Positions 39,001-45,272 of a stretch of DNA of 64,000 bases are shown in pieces (the stretch's first letter is position 1; each line of letters starts with the position of its first letter). The translations under genes were made by a program, and so were the position numbers. Source of the stretch: Ophiura sarsii (Eukaryota > Echinodermata > Ophiuroidea > Amphilepidida > Ophiuridae); assembly GCA_035610835.1 (NCBI GenBank), contig CM069449.1, positions 14,146,531 to 14,210,530 on the forward strand, given 5' to 3'. A model generated the notes under the pieces. It worked only from the letters and a program-made list of their open reading frames with translations. It ran no database searches and had not been told where the DNA came from.

Positions 39001-39445
39001 CAAGTCGTCTGTGCAGGGTTCAAAGACAAGCTTCAAGTCTGCTCAGAATGCGTACGGAACATCGAAACCGTCAAACAAGACCTCGTCGCAACGCAGTCTC
39101 AATAAGTCCCAGGTGTCTCTGCGCTCCAACGCCAGCAAGAAAGGGGAGCGCACAGGGTCGGCAGAGTCGCGTAAATCCACGAAGGCAGCCAATGAGAATG
39201 GGGATCGTAACAGTCGCGCGTCCAGGACCAGCTCTGCTAAGTCGGTATCTAAAGCGCCCTCTGTAATGGATGTAAAGGAAACTAGCGATGATGAGGCAAA
39301 CCCCACGTCGAGTCGGCCCGCGAGTAGCAAGTCTGAGCAGGCTGCCGAGGTTACCAATGGTGGCGGTACAGAAGAAGACGCAGCCGTAAATGGTAATAAT
39401 GGGGAAACTGGTAGCGTGCATAGCAAGGAGCAACCGTTGTATTGA
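764..39445 (+). CDS. DNHD1: Dynein heavy chain domain-containing protein 1-like gene, 3' part (29 exons)
   Basis: Exons read from AG/GT borders: 764-830, 1492-1659, 2925-3039, 4299-4424, 5137-5356, 6425-6685, 7266-7459, 8212-8387, 15401-15549, 16249-16505, 17198-17302, 17906-18127, 18560-18894, 19325-19434, 20633-20686, 21665-21907, 22802-23121, 23536-23716, 24325-24546, 25101-25369, 27497-27750, 28943-29231, 29631-29832, 30315-30514, 30929-31068, 31573-31841, 34191-34325, 36666-37674, 38743-39445. All junction phases agree and the chain is open to a single TGA, giving about 2,330 residues. The order matches the C-terminal half of a dynein heavy chain: MTBD, stalk CC2, AAA5, buttress, AAA6, C-terminal domain. 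Divergent motor motifs, disordered inserts and a long tail fit DNHD1 better than a canonical axonemal DNAH, but no search could be run. DNHD1 is known to be needed for sperm flagellar assembly. The 5' exons lie before the window. The least certain border is the exon 3 donor (GTGCGG). Confidence 0.82.
2634..2824. mobile_element. Small TIR element
   Basis: Ends read CAGGGTCAGAA and the inverse TTCTGACCCTG. Inside are several copies of TGCAAGAATCCAT-like motifs in both orientations. About 190 bp, in the intron before exon 3. Confidence 0.55.
3430..3593. repeat. GAGTCAAGTC-type simple repeat
   Basis: Irregular array of AAGTCAAGTC and TTGAGTCAAG words. It continues at 4050-4200 on the far side of the TIR element 3594-4047, so that element split the array. 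Confidence 0.8.
3594..4047. mobile_element. TIR element, family ATATGTGATGCG, copy 1
   Basis: Terminal repeats ATATGTGATGCGATCTGTGA at each end, 454 bp. It is inserted within a region of GAGTCAAGTCAAG-type simple repeats that resume on the other side. It is a close relative of 34536-34987 in the opposite orientation. Confidence 0.85.
4600..4910 (-). mobile_element. tRNA-type SINE with tandemly duplicated head
   Basis: On the minus strand an A-box-like TTAGCTCAGTCGATAGGG and a B-box GGTTCGAATCC are spaced as in a tRNA gene, followed by a G-run and a unique body. The sequence does not fold as a tRNA because the acceptor halves do not pair. The A-box part is repeated five times with a 31-bp period at 4760-4910. 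Confidence 0.55.
4760..4912. repeat. 31-bp tandem repeat, five copies
   Basis: The unit beginning ATCGACTGAGCTAACTCCCC recurs at 4760, 4791, 4822, 4853 and 4884. Each unit carries the pol III A-box-like part of the SINE head. Confidence 0.9.
5137..8387 (+). CDS. DNHD1: DNHD1-like exons 5-8: AAA5 N-terminal part with acidic/Gln insert
   Basis: Exon 5 opens AAA5. Its core AFATYMGPYDPKFRRAML corresponds to the canonical AF.SYLGPF...YR segment. Exons 6-7 (6425-6685, 7266-7459) encode an insert rich in Glu, Gln, Gly and Asn, with runs such as GEKEEGGEQEGGGEE. Exon 8 (8212-8387) returns to conserved motor sequence with WQRPPILIDPDMEGVRWMRK, equivalent to the dynein W.L.IDPQ.QG..WI motif. The insert is predicted to be disordered (inference). 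A 7.0-kb intron follows exon 8. Confidence 0.8.
5413..5927. mobile_element. Non-autonomous TIR DNA element
   Basis: Inverted arms of about 150 bp. The outer ends share ACACATCAACAAAAATAAG and CCCCTCTCAACA, and the inner arms share TCATGGACATCTTT and the AGTCATAGGATTATTTCT segment. No open frame inside. Located in the intron after exon 5. Confidence 0.85.
6751..7097. repeat. Tandem repeat of about 130 bp, 2.5 copies
   Basis: Each unit contains CTAGTCAGTTCAACACTAGTG-type sequence, TTAATACAGAAGAGCATAG, ACACATGAGGCTAG and a G-run. A related single copy with terminal inverted repeats is at 18910-19023, so this looks like a tandemly amplified MITE. The G-runs reach about 24 bases near 7003-7026. 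Confidence 0.8.
7478..7712. mobile_element. Foldback (hairpin) MITE with near-identical arms
   Basis: Two arms of about 100 bp are almost exact inverse copies, sharing CTTTCGATCTCAACACAAGA, AATTACCTGGAATTTTCAGG and CATCAGCAGACTAATGACTC. The central loop is about 45 bp. It lies in the intron just after exon 7. Confidence 0.9.
8868..8975. repeat. Pyrimidine-rich tract
   Basis: About 110 bp nearly all C and T, built on CCCCTCCC and TTGCCC words, in intron 8. Confidence 0.8.
10376..10755. mobile_element. TIR element with nested MITE
   Basis: Ends are ATGTGATAATCAAGCAAAAT and the inverse ATTTTGCTTGATCACAT. The body matches 35226-35482 (TATCTTTGGAA, ATTGCATTGCAAAT). A 144-bp MITE at 10567-10710 interrupts it. 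Confidence 0.75.
10567..10710. mobile_element. 144-bp MITE nested in 10376-10755
   Basis: TIRs TATAGTTTAGCCAGTTCCAA and the inverse TTGGAACTGACTGAACTATA. Related in its ends to 18910-19023. Confidence 0.75.
11050..11195. repeat. Dispersed repeat, copy 1
   Basis: Shares AATAACACGTAATCGCGAAT, CATCGTTAACCGGGCGA and GCACTCCCGTTG with 46760-46965. A TTGAGGGCGCTGT motif lies just upstream here (about 10997) and inverted just downstream in the other copy, perhaps the TIR of a larger element. Confidence 0.7.
11666..12040 (-). mobile_element. Non-LTR retrotransposon fragment (end of reverse transcriptase ORF)
   Basis: An open frame encodes TLVAQRAMERRMLNITIRD, WAGHIARQNDNRWT and GKRRRGRQKQRWRDEL. 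This is the typical C-terminal end of RT from LINE elements. No RT catalytic YADD core or endonuclease is nearby, so it is a 5'-truncated relic in the 7-kb intron 8, antisense to the host gene. Confidence 0.75.
12041..14449. other. Intron 8 stretch without a supported gene
   Basis: Open frames are short and carry no family signature. About 13490-13570 is a dispersed repeat with a relative at 47160-47260. The rest shows nothing I can name. Confidence 0.5.
14450..15066. repeat. 31-bp minisatellite, about 20 copies
   Basis: The unit contains TTATTGTTATAGCAAGCCAA followed by TGCCTCAC or TACCTTAC. In the first part two unit types alternate (ending GCCTCAC / ACCTTAC), so the higher-order period is 62 bp. 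Located in intron 8. This is not CRISPR: there are no unique spacers. Confidence 0.95.
15401..18127 (+). CDS. DNHD1: DNHD1-like exons 9-12: AAA5 large domain and buttress coiled coil
   Basis: Exon 9 encodes VVRIEKAILSGLPLLLMN, the equivalent of the dynein ...LE.A...G.P.L..N segment. Exon 10 has FHVTLATNLPNPQFSPRI, the counterpart of the hallmark F..Y.TTKLPNPHY.P. Exon 11 and early exon 12 form a helical region in the place of the AAA5 buttress. Exon 12 then shows PVAKRGAMLYSVISSLRGI and YQFSLPFFLWMF, matching the conserved KRG..LYF.I..L..I...YQ.SL..F...F junction into AAA6. The classical P-loop is not expected in AAA5. Confidence 0.83.
15573..15754. mobile_element. MITE, family TATACTCTATTTGGC, copy 1
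   Basis: Ends TATACTCTATTTGGC and the inverse GCCAAATAGACTATA. 182 bp, with the body shared with 41779-41971 (ATGTATCTTCCG, CAACGTTCGT, ACGCCAGCG). It starts 24 bp after the exon 9 donor. Confidence 0.85.
16536..16890. repeat. TGCATGCA-rich minisatellite
   Basis: Repeats of about 20-23 bp built from ACATGCACACTGCATGCATG with variants, about 16 copies. It begins roughly 30 bp after the exon 10 donor. Alternating purine-pyrimidine and self-complementary. Confidence 0.95.
18560..20686 (+). CDS. DNHD1: DNHD1-like exons 13-15: AAA6 entry with Ser-rich inserts
   Basis: Exon 13 begins with a hydrophilic Ser/Arg/Asp-rich insert of about 85 residues, then VKQLVDCLTQTVFQNIR. Exon 14 continues with CVYEEHRLLFATMLCLNI, matching the dynein motif of ..SRGLFE.H.L.F...... 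at the start of AAA6. Exon 15 is only 54 bp and encodes an S/H/Q-rich linker (SSSRSHSQSHPSG). Its splice sites (CAG at its 5' edge, GTAAGA at its 3' edge) and phases both fit, but such a small low-complexity exon could be alternative. Confidence 0.75.
18910..19023. mobile_element. 114-bp MITE
   Basis: TIRs TATAGTTCAGTCAG and CTGACTAAACTATA. The body shares TTAATAC..ATACAGAAG and GCATAAGACTTGCATAAC-type sequence with 6751-7097. Confidence 0.75.
19508..19726. mobile_element. TIR element, AGTAGTAAGGATGG family
   Basis: Inverted arms of about 55 bp share AGTAGTAAGGATGGTTTT, GTGTAAAGTATAA and CTTATACTT. Between exons 14 and 15. A diverged relative is at 28286-28450. Confidence 0.8.
20740..21135. 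repeat. CAAT/TCAA simple-repeat region
   Basis: Long runs of TCAATCAATCAA with interruptions, beginning just after exon 15. Low complexity; the + strand stays partly open only because of the repeat. Confidence 0.95.
21306..21626. mobile_element. TIR element, TACAGGGTGAGT ends
   Basis: 321 bp with ends TACAGGGTGAGT and ACTCACCCTGTA; TA at both edges suits a Tc1/mariner-like target. Body arms share CAAATCTGTTA/AAATTTG-type sequence weakly. Confidence 0.7.
21665..25369 (+). CDS. DNHD1: DNHD1-like exons 16-20: AAA6 (dynein D6 region)
   Basis: Exons 16-20 encode the AAA6 region. Recognisable pieces are ESWERWYKSDVPE in exon 16, then LTDFHQLILLRIARPDRLPTAM in exon 17, which equals the canonical ...L.....LRPDR...A. 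Exon 18 has FEAVSMGEGIESRLTMAIDAA and NDGWLAIENLHLASESML, equal to the SLGQGQ...A......A...G.WV.LQNCHLA..W motif. Exon 19 has FCVWLTTEPSQKLPDTLLQ, equal to FRLWLTS.P...FP...LQ. The sensor region just before exon 18 (PPTPACGN) departs from the canonical LSPGADP, which supports a divergent dynein-like protein. Confidence 0.85.
21952..22426. mobile_element. TIR element, GGGTATACAC ends
   Basis: 475 bp. Left end GGGTATACACCACCAATGCA, right end is the inverse of GGGTATACACAACCAATGCA. Lies 44 bp after the exon 16 donor. Confidence 0.8.
25455..25690. mobile_element. MITE, TACTGTAAAAG family, copy 1
   Basis: Ends share GTAGAA..GGG and TACTGTAAAAGC in inverted orientation. Internal AATATTTTC(A/G)CG motifs. 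In the intron after exon 20. Confidence 0.75.
25715..26780. other. Intron stretch, possible 1-kb TIR element
   Basis: TTAAGGGAAGTGTCAACCCT near 25719 and the inverse GGGTTGAACTGCCCTTAA near 26758 could be diverged terminal repeats. The interior is AT-rich and has no gene I can support. Confidence 0.4.
26794..27023. mobile_element. TIR element, ACACTTTCCATG family, intact copy
   Basis: 230 bp, beginning AACACTTTCCATGCGGCTAT and ending GCGTGGAAAGTGTT. Body shares CATGGTGATTCCAAATATGG with the other copies. Located in the intron before exon 21. Confidence 0.8.
27497..34325 (+). CDS. DNHD1: DNHD1-like exons 21-27: dynein C-terminal domain
   Basis: Exon 21 starts IVYGNIITNDWDRVYLSSI, the equivalent of the dynein ..YGG...D..DRR.L...L motif. 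Exons 22-24 encode the helical part with LPSMLDLGELP and a cluster of Trp/His residues. Exon 25 has GGMYLRDVWLEGAAWDMES, equal to G.Y..GL.LEGA.WD....L.ES. Exon 26 gives SIYIRPVRH, a short Gln/Glu linker, then LEVPVFMNRSRQ and KWAMMGVALIL, equal to the Y.CPVYKT..R and ..W..RGVALL end motifs. Canonical dyneins stop here; this one continues through exon 27 into a long tail. Confidence 0.85.
28286..28450. mobile_element. Partial relative of the 19508-19726 element
   Basis: Shares TTCATCAGGATTGTTCAT, AATGGTTTCCTTCTT-like sequence and CTGAGCAAAACATCAGACTA-like sequence with the 19.5-kb element and its left flank. The right arm is missing. Confidence 0.55.
28566..28914 (+). mobile_element. tRNA-derived SINE, copy A
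   Basis: The head has an A box (TGGTCTAGTGG) and a B box (GAGTTCAAGCC) spaced as in a tRNA. The body contains CCTTGGGCAAGGTACTTAG and the 3' end reads CGGCGCTATATAAAT then an ATT repeat tail. It shares head and body with the copy at 55970. It lies in the intron before exon 22, with its tail ending about 28 bp before the exon. Confidence 0.8.
30550..30760. mobile_element. TIR element, ACACTTTCCATG family, inverted partial copy
   Basis: Shares ATTTGGAATCACCATGAGAA, CTTGAAAGTAGGGAAAGGTT and CAATAGCCGTGTGGA with the family, in the opposite orientation to 26794-27023. Confidence 0.75.
31982..33625. mobile_element. 1.64-kb TIR DNA element
   Basis: Terminal repeats CAATGGGCCGTATAAATAAA at both ends, extending to ACTAGCAATTGCTT. 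Sub-terminal blocks repeat AAGTAAAAGG and CAATTGCTTA motifs. A hAT-type element is nested at 32772-33155. No intact transposase. Lies in the intron before exon 27. Confidence 0.85.
32772..33155. mobile_element. hAT-type MITE with exact 8-bp target duplication
   Basis: Ends CAGTGGCGTAGCT and AGCTACGCCACTG, flanked on both sides by AGTTCAAC (32764-32771 and 33156-33163). An 8-bp duplication is the hAT signature. Interior holds C- and G-runs up to about 20 bases. Confidence 0.9.
33626..33845. repeat. ACTTGACTT-type simple repeat
   Basis: Irregular runs of GACTTGA and CTTAAGTC-like words. Similar runs are at 3430-3590, 4050-4200 and 20370-20440, on either strand. Confidence 0.7.
33846..33995. 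mobile_element. 150-bp MITE
   Basis: Ends ATATATGGGTATATCCTTGG and the inverse of ATATATCGGTGTATCCTTGG. In the intron before exon 27. Confidence 0.75.
34433..35127. mobile_element. TIR element of the ACACTTTCCATG family, interrupted
   Basis: Outer TIRs ACACTTCCATGTGGCTATTA and CACATGGAAAGTGTT. The internal body matches 26794-27023. Split by the 452-bp element at 34536-34987. Confidence 0.8.
34536..34987. mobile_element. TIR element, family ATATGTGATGCG, copy 2 (nested)
   Basis: Both ends carry ATATGTGATGCGATCTG. The sequence is nearly the inverse of 3594-4047. Its position inside 34433-35127 is confirmed because the two host halves rejoin against the intact copy at 26794-27023. Confidence 0.85.
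35226..35482. mobile_element. Second copy of the 10376-type TIR element, without the nested MITE
   Basis: Shares TTGATTTTGAGATATAAAC, TCAATTGCTAATATCTTTGG and CTTGATCACAT with 10376-10755. It is continuous where the other copy is interrupted. Confidence 0.7.
35992..36032. repeat. Poly-C tract of 41 bases
   Basis: Uninterrupted C run in the intron before exon 28. The opposite strand is poly-G. Confidence 0.95.
36517..36600. repeat. 84-bp hairpin
   Basis: Arms ACATCCAGGGGTGACAACCA and TGGTTGTCAACCCTGGATGT, loop about 30 bp. Located 66 bp before exon 28. Confidence 0.8.
36666..39445 (+). CDS. DNHD1: DNHD1-like exons 28-29: charged disordered C-terminal tail
   Basis: Two large exons (1,009 and 703 bp) add about 569 residues after the dynein C-terminal domain. 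The first half has Ser/Arg repeats (SVRSLRSRQSVRS), a Glu/Asp block and then an alternating Glu/Lys stretch. The second half is Ser/Lys/Arg-rich (KSSVQGSKTSFKSAQ, SRKSTKAANENGD). No domain is recognised. The stop is TGA at 39443-39445. The splice pair 37675 (GTAAGA) to 38742 (CACACAG) preserves the frame. Many RXXS and SXXR sites would suit basophilic kinases (inference). Confidence 0.8.
38409..38654. mobile_element. 246-bp TIR element
   Basis: Ends ATATGTGACCAGTCGCGTCA and the inverse of ATATGTGACCTGTCCCGTCA, in the last intron 89 bp before exon 29. Confidence 0.8.
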
Positions 39446-39885
39446 GAGGCCATATTGACCGTATGACCTTAGTAGACAATGGACATGTCCAAAGGGGAAT
39501 ATTGGGTACAGAATTGACAAGCTGTGTTTGAGTAACTAGCCAAATATTTCGAGGCCAAATATTTTGGTTTGTTGTGTTGTGTTTTATATTTAGAGGGCAA
39601 TTTATACAATGTTATGTATGATTGACAGGCTAGGGTTGTAGACATTAAAAGGTCACTAACAAGGTGGGATGTGGACCTAACAAGAGACTTCAATCAACTA
39701 TGTCGACTGACAGATGTTAGTGTCCCTATAGGCTCATCATTAAAGCTCTTTTCTGTCCACTATCTGTACCCACCCGCAATTCTCTATGTGCAATCCAATT
39801 TCTTATAGGTGACCTCAATGACATCCGTGTCACCCCAAGTCAGGGGTGACGATCGAGGTGACGTGACATCAGCATGTATTCCAGT

Positions 39886-40095
39886 AATTGCATACTGTAA
39901 AAGTCAATATTTTCGCGATAAGATATTTTCACGAAAATGGTCATAACAGGCATTTCACGATTTTTTTTTATTTCAACATTTGTGAACAAAAGTCAATGGA
40001 AGTCAATCATTTTCGCGGATGAGGATTGATTCGCGAAATTTGCGAAAATAAAAATAAAAAATCGAGAAAAAATTCTACTTTTACAGTATGCAATT
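39886..40095. mobile_element. MITE, TACTGTAAAAG family, copy 2
   Basis: Ends AATTGCATACTGTAAAAGT and the inverse ACTTTTACAGTATGCAATT. Shares CAATATTTTCGCG with 25455-25690. In the probable 3'UTR of the dynein-like gene. Confidence 0.8.
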
Positions 40096-40701
40096 ATGGG
40101 CATGCAACTCCGATTGAAAGAAGGATGTCAACCCTGGTGCTGTTGTCACCCCTTCTCTCAACTTGAGGGTATATGGTTATAATTGCCTGTCATAATCAGC
40201 CCTTTTATGGCAAAATGATGTATCTTATATGTACTTTCCTAATGATAAACTTCATTTTAACATGGATTGTGTTAACTTGGTTCAATAATCCTCACTTAAG
40301 AAAAGGTTGCAACTTGTAAAGACAATAAAAGTAATATACTGCCTTTTATCACTACATGATTTATGGAGAAAAAAAGCTAACTTTGATCATGTTAAAAGGA
40401 AGTATACTGTTAGAAAACTACATATAAGATACATTCTTTTGCCATAAAAGGGCTGTAATGCTTTGGACAACATTTGACCAAACTTGGCTTGCACGCTGGT
40501 GGATGAAATTCATTGCGTGCTTACAATAGATATCTGTTACACATTGAATATCCCTTCAGGATGTGTTGGAACGTTTATGAAGTGTAGTGTCTTGTATGAA
40601 ATCCTAATAAGCAATAATGGCAGTCTATACTTCACATGTAACATTGTGTGTGGATTACAAAATCCTGTGGGTACTAGTACGGGATTTGTGTTCAACACTT
40701 T

Positions 40702-41204
40702 GGGCCGTATTCTCGTATTAAACACAGTTTTAGCTTAAAACCGTGTTTAACTAAATGCGTGTCTAACTTAAACGCGAGTTTATCCTTTAAACGATGTGTT
40801 TAACAAAGCACGATTTTAAAAACTCTGCAAATATCGTTCCCAGAGTGGTCCTGCGTTGATTGTATACAGGTATTTATTTCATTGTGGCCCTAATGGGTTA
40901 CAATAGATATCGACCGAATGCCTTAAATACACGGTACTTTTAAAGACTACACGAACCGCACGACAGCTTGCACCGGGCACGGTTGAGTGATCATTCAAGG
41001 CATACAGTTGGTGCGCGAGTCTAGTTAAACGCGCATTAAACTACCCCCATACCAATGTTTAAAGTTAGACACATTTTGGCGAGTTAGACGCGTGTTTAAG
41101 TAAAACAAATGTTCGAGAATCACGTTTAGTTAAACGCTGTGTCTAAAGTCAAAGTTAGACGCGTGTTTAGCTTAAAACCGTGTTTAACTTCGAGAATACG
41201 GGCC
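40702..41204. mobile_element. 503-bp TIR element with internal AAAC repeats
   Basis: Ends GGGCCGTATTCTCG and CGAGAATACGGGCC. The arms contain many TTAAACACG and CGTGTTTAA motifs in both orientations. Confidence 0.85.
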
Positions 41205-41580
41205 TTTATGTCTCAGGTTTATGTGCACCAATTCTTTTCAATTTGTATTATTTCAAAATATGATTTGTATTAAATATGATTTGTATTGTAATAGATCATT
41301 TGCAACACGCTAAAGACGATACCACCTGGCACCAGCGAATCTTTGCAAAGAATGTTTTTGCAATCAAATTATTGGTGTTGTTCTCCAAAAAGGAACCTTG
41401 TGTTTTGTAAAGTTATACTTCAAAGAGAAATCTATATTTTATGTTGCATAGAATGAAAATGTGGTTTTATTTGTAAATATGAACATAAAGTTGATATAAG
41501 CACCAAGTTAATGGTTGAATTGGTGTGAATATTTTGGCTCTAAAGACTTTGATTATGTTGAATTATGTATAAAATGTACA

Positions 41581-41586
41581 AATAAA
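41581..41586 (+). promoter_or_regulatory. Candidate poly(A) signal AATAAA
   Basis: Canonical hexamer about 2.1 kb after the dynein-like stop codon, followed by T-rich sequence. It is the best placed of the candidates. An earlier AATAAA near 40324 is an alternative. Confidence 0.45.
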
Positions 41587-41778
41587 TTCTTTATATTTAG
41601 ACTAAATACCGTCCATATGTATTTCATGCCCATATTTGGGATAAATGATGTAGTAAAATAAGAATTGTTAAAATAGCCGAATAAGTAAATACAGCGATGT
41701 AAATTGTGCTATAACTTTTAATGTCCGTTGAGATTTTGTTTGTTATGAAAATTTGAGTGCACAATCACAACTGTCTAT

Positions 41779-41971
41779 TATACTCTATTTGGCTTCCTCT
41801 GGACAGTGACGTAATTTAACAGGCGCAGCTTTTACGTGCGCGTATGTATCTTCCGCCTTTCAACGTTCGTGTATATACGCCAGCGTCGGGAGTAGTCGCG
41901 CGCGTTATGAGCTGCAATTAGTAGCCAATACGCGGTTACGTCGCTGTCTCGTGATGGCCAAATAGACTATA
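41779..41971. mobile_element. MITE, family TATACTCTATTTGGC, copy 2
   Basis: About 80-85 percent like 15573-15754 by eye, same orientation and same ends. Just past the candidate poly(A) site of the dynein-like gene. Confidence 0.85.
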
Positions 41972-43680
41972 ATCAATGTAAATAGGAAATGTATTTATGA
42001 AGATGTACAGTTGAAATGTATATTGGCAACGTTTGGTTTGATCTTTGGAAGTCGAATTCAGGCTAGGGACCCCTCAAGTATGAAAGTGTATAAGCATGAC
42101 AATTTGTCTCCAAATTACCTGGTAAATGAGTTTTAATTTCTGGCAACAATACTCTTAAACATGACAATTTTACTGCTTTTTTGTGTGCACAAAAATATGT
42201 TTTTGGTCCAAAAAGTACTTTCTTGATCAGTTGAAAGAAAAGAAACAAGATAAAAAAGTACACCTTTTCTTACACCCCTAAAAAAGTCACACATTTAGCA
42301 TAACTGATTATAAAGTACACCCCATTTAAAATTGTATTGCTGCACCACACATTGTACCTGAATGGGCCCTTAGGAATTCGAGTATGTAATTTACAAGAGT
42401 TTTGTGTGAAAGCATTAACTATATTTGAGGCAAAATTGCAGGTAATTAAGTTATCGATTCAATGGAAATATGATAAAATCCGTTCAAAATCTTTATTTCA
42501 TGTTGTACGCCAAAGTCATTGATGAACTTCAGAAATAATTGCAATATATTTTTAATTTTGATATGTAAATTTCCAGTTGCTTATGACATAATTTTATATC
42601 AAAGAGGTCTTCAAATCTTTTCCGTTTGATTCTTTACCAAATAACTTCAATCCGTCCATAATTCATTTTATAAAACAACCGTCCATGGTGATGCTGTATC
42701 ATCCTAGGAAGAATGATTTGTAATAAACTAATTATATTTTCTGTAAAAATTGCAAGTAATTTTTTTTATTGATTCAATGAGAATGTAAAATCCGTCCATA
42801 ATCTGACATAAATCTCAGATCATTTTTGGAGAAAAACATCAGTTATGGGTCATACAAATTTATTATTTAACGGTGTTCATGAATGTACAGAATAATTGTG
42901 AGAGATACTTTAACCCCCTAAGCACTATCTGCATATATAACAATGCATATGATTGGGTAATTACAAGTTATATTAATTTGAATATCCAATTAAAATACTG
43001 CTTTGAAAATATTTCACTCCAAACCTTTTTAGGACACATCTTTTTCTAACAATGTCTGTGATTGGTGCAACAAATGATGTATCCATCTTTGTGACCAATC
43101 GAGTGGTAGTTCTCATGTGGTTTTAAACAATAGTTGATGTTGTCAGGCTGATTGAAACTTTCACCCATCCAGTTATATATCCATGAATGAGAGTATAAGA
43201 ACATCTGATAATTGTACCACGAGATGAATTTCGGTTAATTTTAACTACCTGTGTTTCATACAATAATTCCCATTGGTCAATTACAAGATATAATCATATT
43301 GATGACCAATAATAGTTTTTCTTATAAATATTTTATGCTAATCTTTTTGAAAATTGTCATTATTCTAACGATGTCTGAGATTGGCACAACATTTGACACA
43401 TTATACATTTCAACCAATCGGCAGGTCCAGGTAGTACTCAGGGGTAAAGCAATAGTTGCTTACCAATGGCCATGTAAGATGTAAATATGATGTAAGAATT
43501 AAACTTTGAAACGTCAATTTGAAGTGTAAATTAAATGCAATATTCCATCCATAAGACTGTATAAAGACTGTAAAAGTGTGTGAAATTATGAATTAAATAT
43601 ACTTCACCCGGAAAATTAAAAGTTGTGTCCTGTTTGAGTGTGCATTATTGTAGAAGTCTGGAATAATGGGCTATAAATAA
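41972..43680. other. AT-rich intergenic stretch, diverged about 317-bp tandem duplication
   Basis: No gene seen. AAATTGCAGGTAATT (42426) recurs as AAATTGCAAGTAATT about 316 bp later. TTCTAACAATGTCTGTGATT (43044) recurs as TTCTAACGATGTCTGAGATT about 318 bp later. The shared period suggests one old tandem array. Confidence 0.45.
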
Positions 43681-44480
43681 TACAGGGTGTCCTAAAAAAA
43701 GGTGCCCGTGTTCCATCCATTGCCCTCATTGATTACTGAGTATTTTGCTGTAATATTTATATAATCTTAAAGATTATTGAGTTGGCTTTCAAATACCATT
43801 AGTTTGATTGTAATTAGTTTTCTCAATCTCACGATATGCTTGATCAATCATGAGTACTTAAAAACGGGTTGTGTCACTTTTAATATATACTTGTAGAAAG
43901 GGTCATTGTACTCATTTTATAATCAGTATTTACTAATTGAAGTTTATATGACCTTCAAGATGACTACATTACCTTTCAAATACTTTTTTGTTGTTGTCAC
44001 GTTTGATTTATCATACCAAAAAATATGCGTGATCACAGAAAGTTAAAATTTGTGTTACTTTTAAGAACTACTTCAAAGCTTTTATACATAACAGCAATTT
44101 ACATAGTAGATGATTTCATTCAAAAAACTGGCACAGTTTGATATCGTTTGCTCATGGTCAAACTAGCATATCTCTGAACAGACTCGACAAAAAAACTGCA
44201 TACGAAAGCTTATTTAGTTATCTTGAAGCTCGTACAAATTCTAATGTTTAAAGATGAAAATGACACATTCCAAAAAAAGCATTTTTCTAAAAGTGGCCCA
44301 AAATTATTTTGAGTGCTCGTTGATGATCTAACATATTTTCAAATTGAGAAAATTAAGCACAATCAAATATTAAACGGCTTATGAAAGCCAATCTTTTAGA
44401 TTATATAAAAATTACAGCCAAATACTGTGTAATCAATGACGTGGAACATATGCTCCTTTTTTTTTTAGGGACACCCTGTA
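43681..44480. mobile_element. TIR element, TACAGGGTGTCC ends
   Basis: 800 bp with TACAGGGTGTCCTAAAAAAA at the left and its inverse at the right. Arms also share AGCCAA.CTTTTAGATTATAT-type sequence. No open frame. Confidence 0.8.
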
Positions 44481-44673
44481 ACTGAAAAATATAACCAGTC
44501 ACATCTAAAGGAGGATTTTGTTGACAGTACATTACAGATTTGAGTTTGAAGTAAAGCACGAATATTTCACGTAAATCTCTAAATGCATTGACTAACCCCC
44601 AAACGTGGTTTTTAAACGATATCAAGAAAAACTGACAAATAAATTGCCACGGCCCGACCGGTAACTCTCTGGA

Positions 44674-45085
44674 CCATGGCTCTCAGCTACTCATTCTCGC
44701 AGTATACTGCGCTCACTATATAGGCTCGGTTAATTACTTCATCGAAAATGTCCGCACACATCCAAACCTGGGTCAGAGAGAGAGAGACTCTCTGGACCCA
44801 ATACCCGGACCCCCTAGGCAAGCCATGGCTCTCAGCTACTCGTTCTCGCAGTATACTGCGCTCACTATATAGGCTCGGTTAATTACTTCATCGAAAATGT
44901 CCGCACACATCCGAACCTGGGTCAGAGAGAGAGAGACTCTCTGGACCCAATACCCGGACCCCCTAGGCAAGCCATGGCTCTCAGCTACTCGTTCTCACAG
45001 TATACTGCGCTCACTATATAGGCTCGGTTAATTACTTCATCGAAAATGTCCGCACACATCCGAACCTAGGTTGTCAGAGAGAGAG
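44674..45085. repeat. 149-bp satellite, about 2.7 copies
   Basis: CATGGCTCTCAGCTACTC recurs at 44675, 44824 and 44973 with near identity. Each unit contains AGTATACTGCGCTCACTATA and a GAGAGAGAGACTCTCTGGAC segment. Confidence 0.95.
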
Positions 45086-45272
45086 AAACCAATTTAAACA
45101 GTTTTTGTCATGATATGTAATGCGATTATTACCAAAATGAGTCCAAATTTGCAAATATCACTTTTTCTATAGAGGCGCTGCATAGACCTGAGTTATGGTC
45201 GAGCAGTTCTCCACCGACCCCCATGCCCGAACGACGGTGAGGGAATCGGTACGATCAATCCCTTTCAACAAC

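Larger units (their letters stand above)
39446..41600 (+). other. Probable 3'UTR of the DNHD1-like gene, with poly(A) signal
   Basis: No coding region continues after the TGA. An AATAAA is present at 41581-41586 within an AT-rich stretch, and a second at about 40324. The longer 3'UTR would include two TIR-element relics (39886-40095 and 40702-41204). Which signal is used cannot be decided from sequence. Confidence 0.45.

Noticed and set aside
764..39445. Canonical axonemal dynein (DNAH family)
   Set aside because: The motor motifs are diverged, AAA5 and AAA6 contain disordered inserts, and the protein continues far past the usual end, so DNHD1 is preferred. A profile search is needed to settle it.
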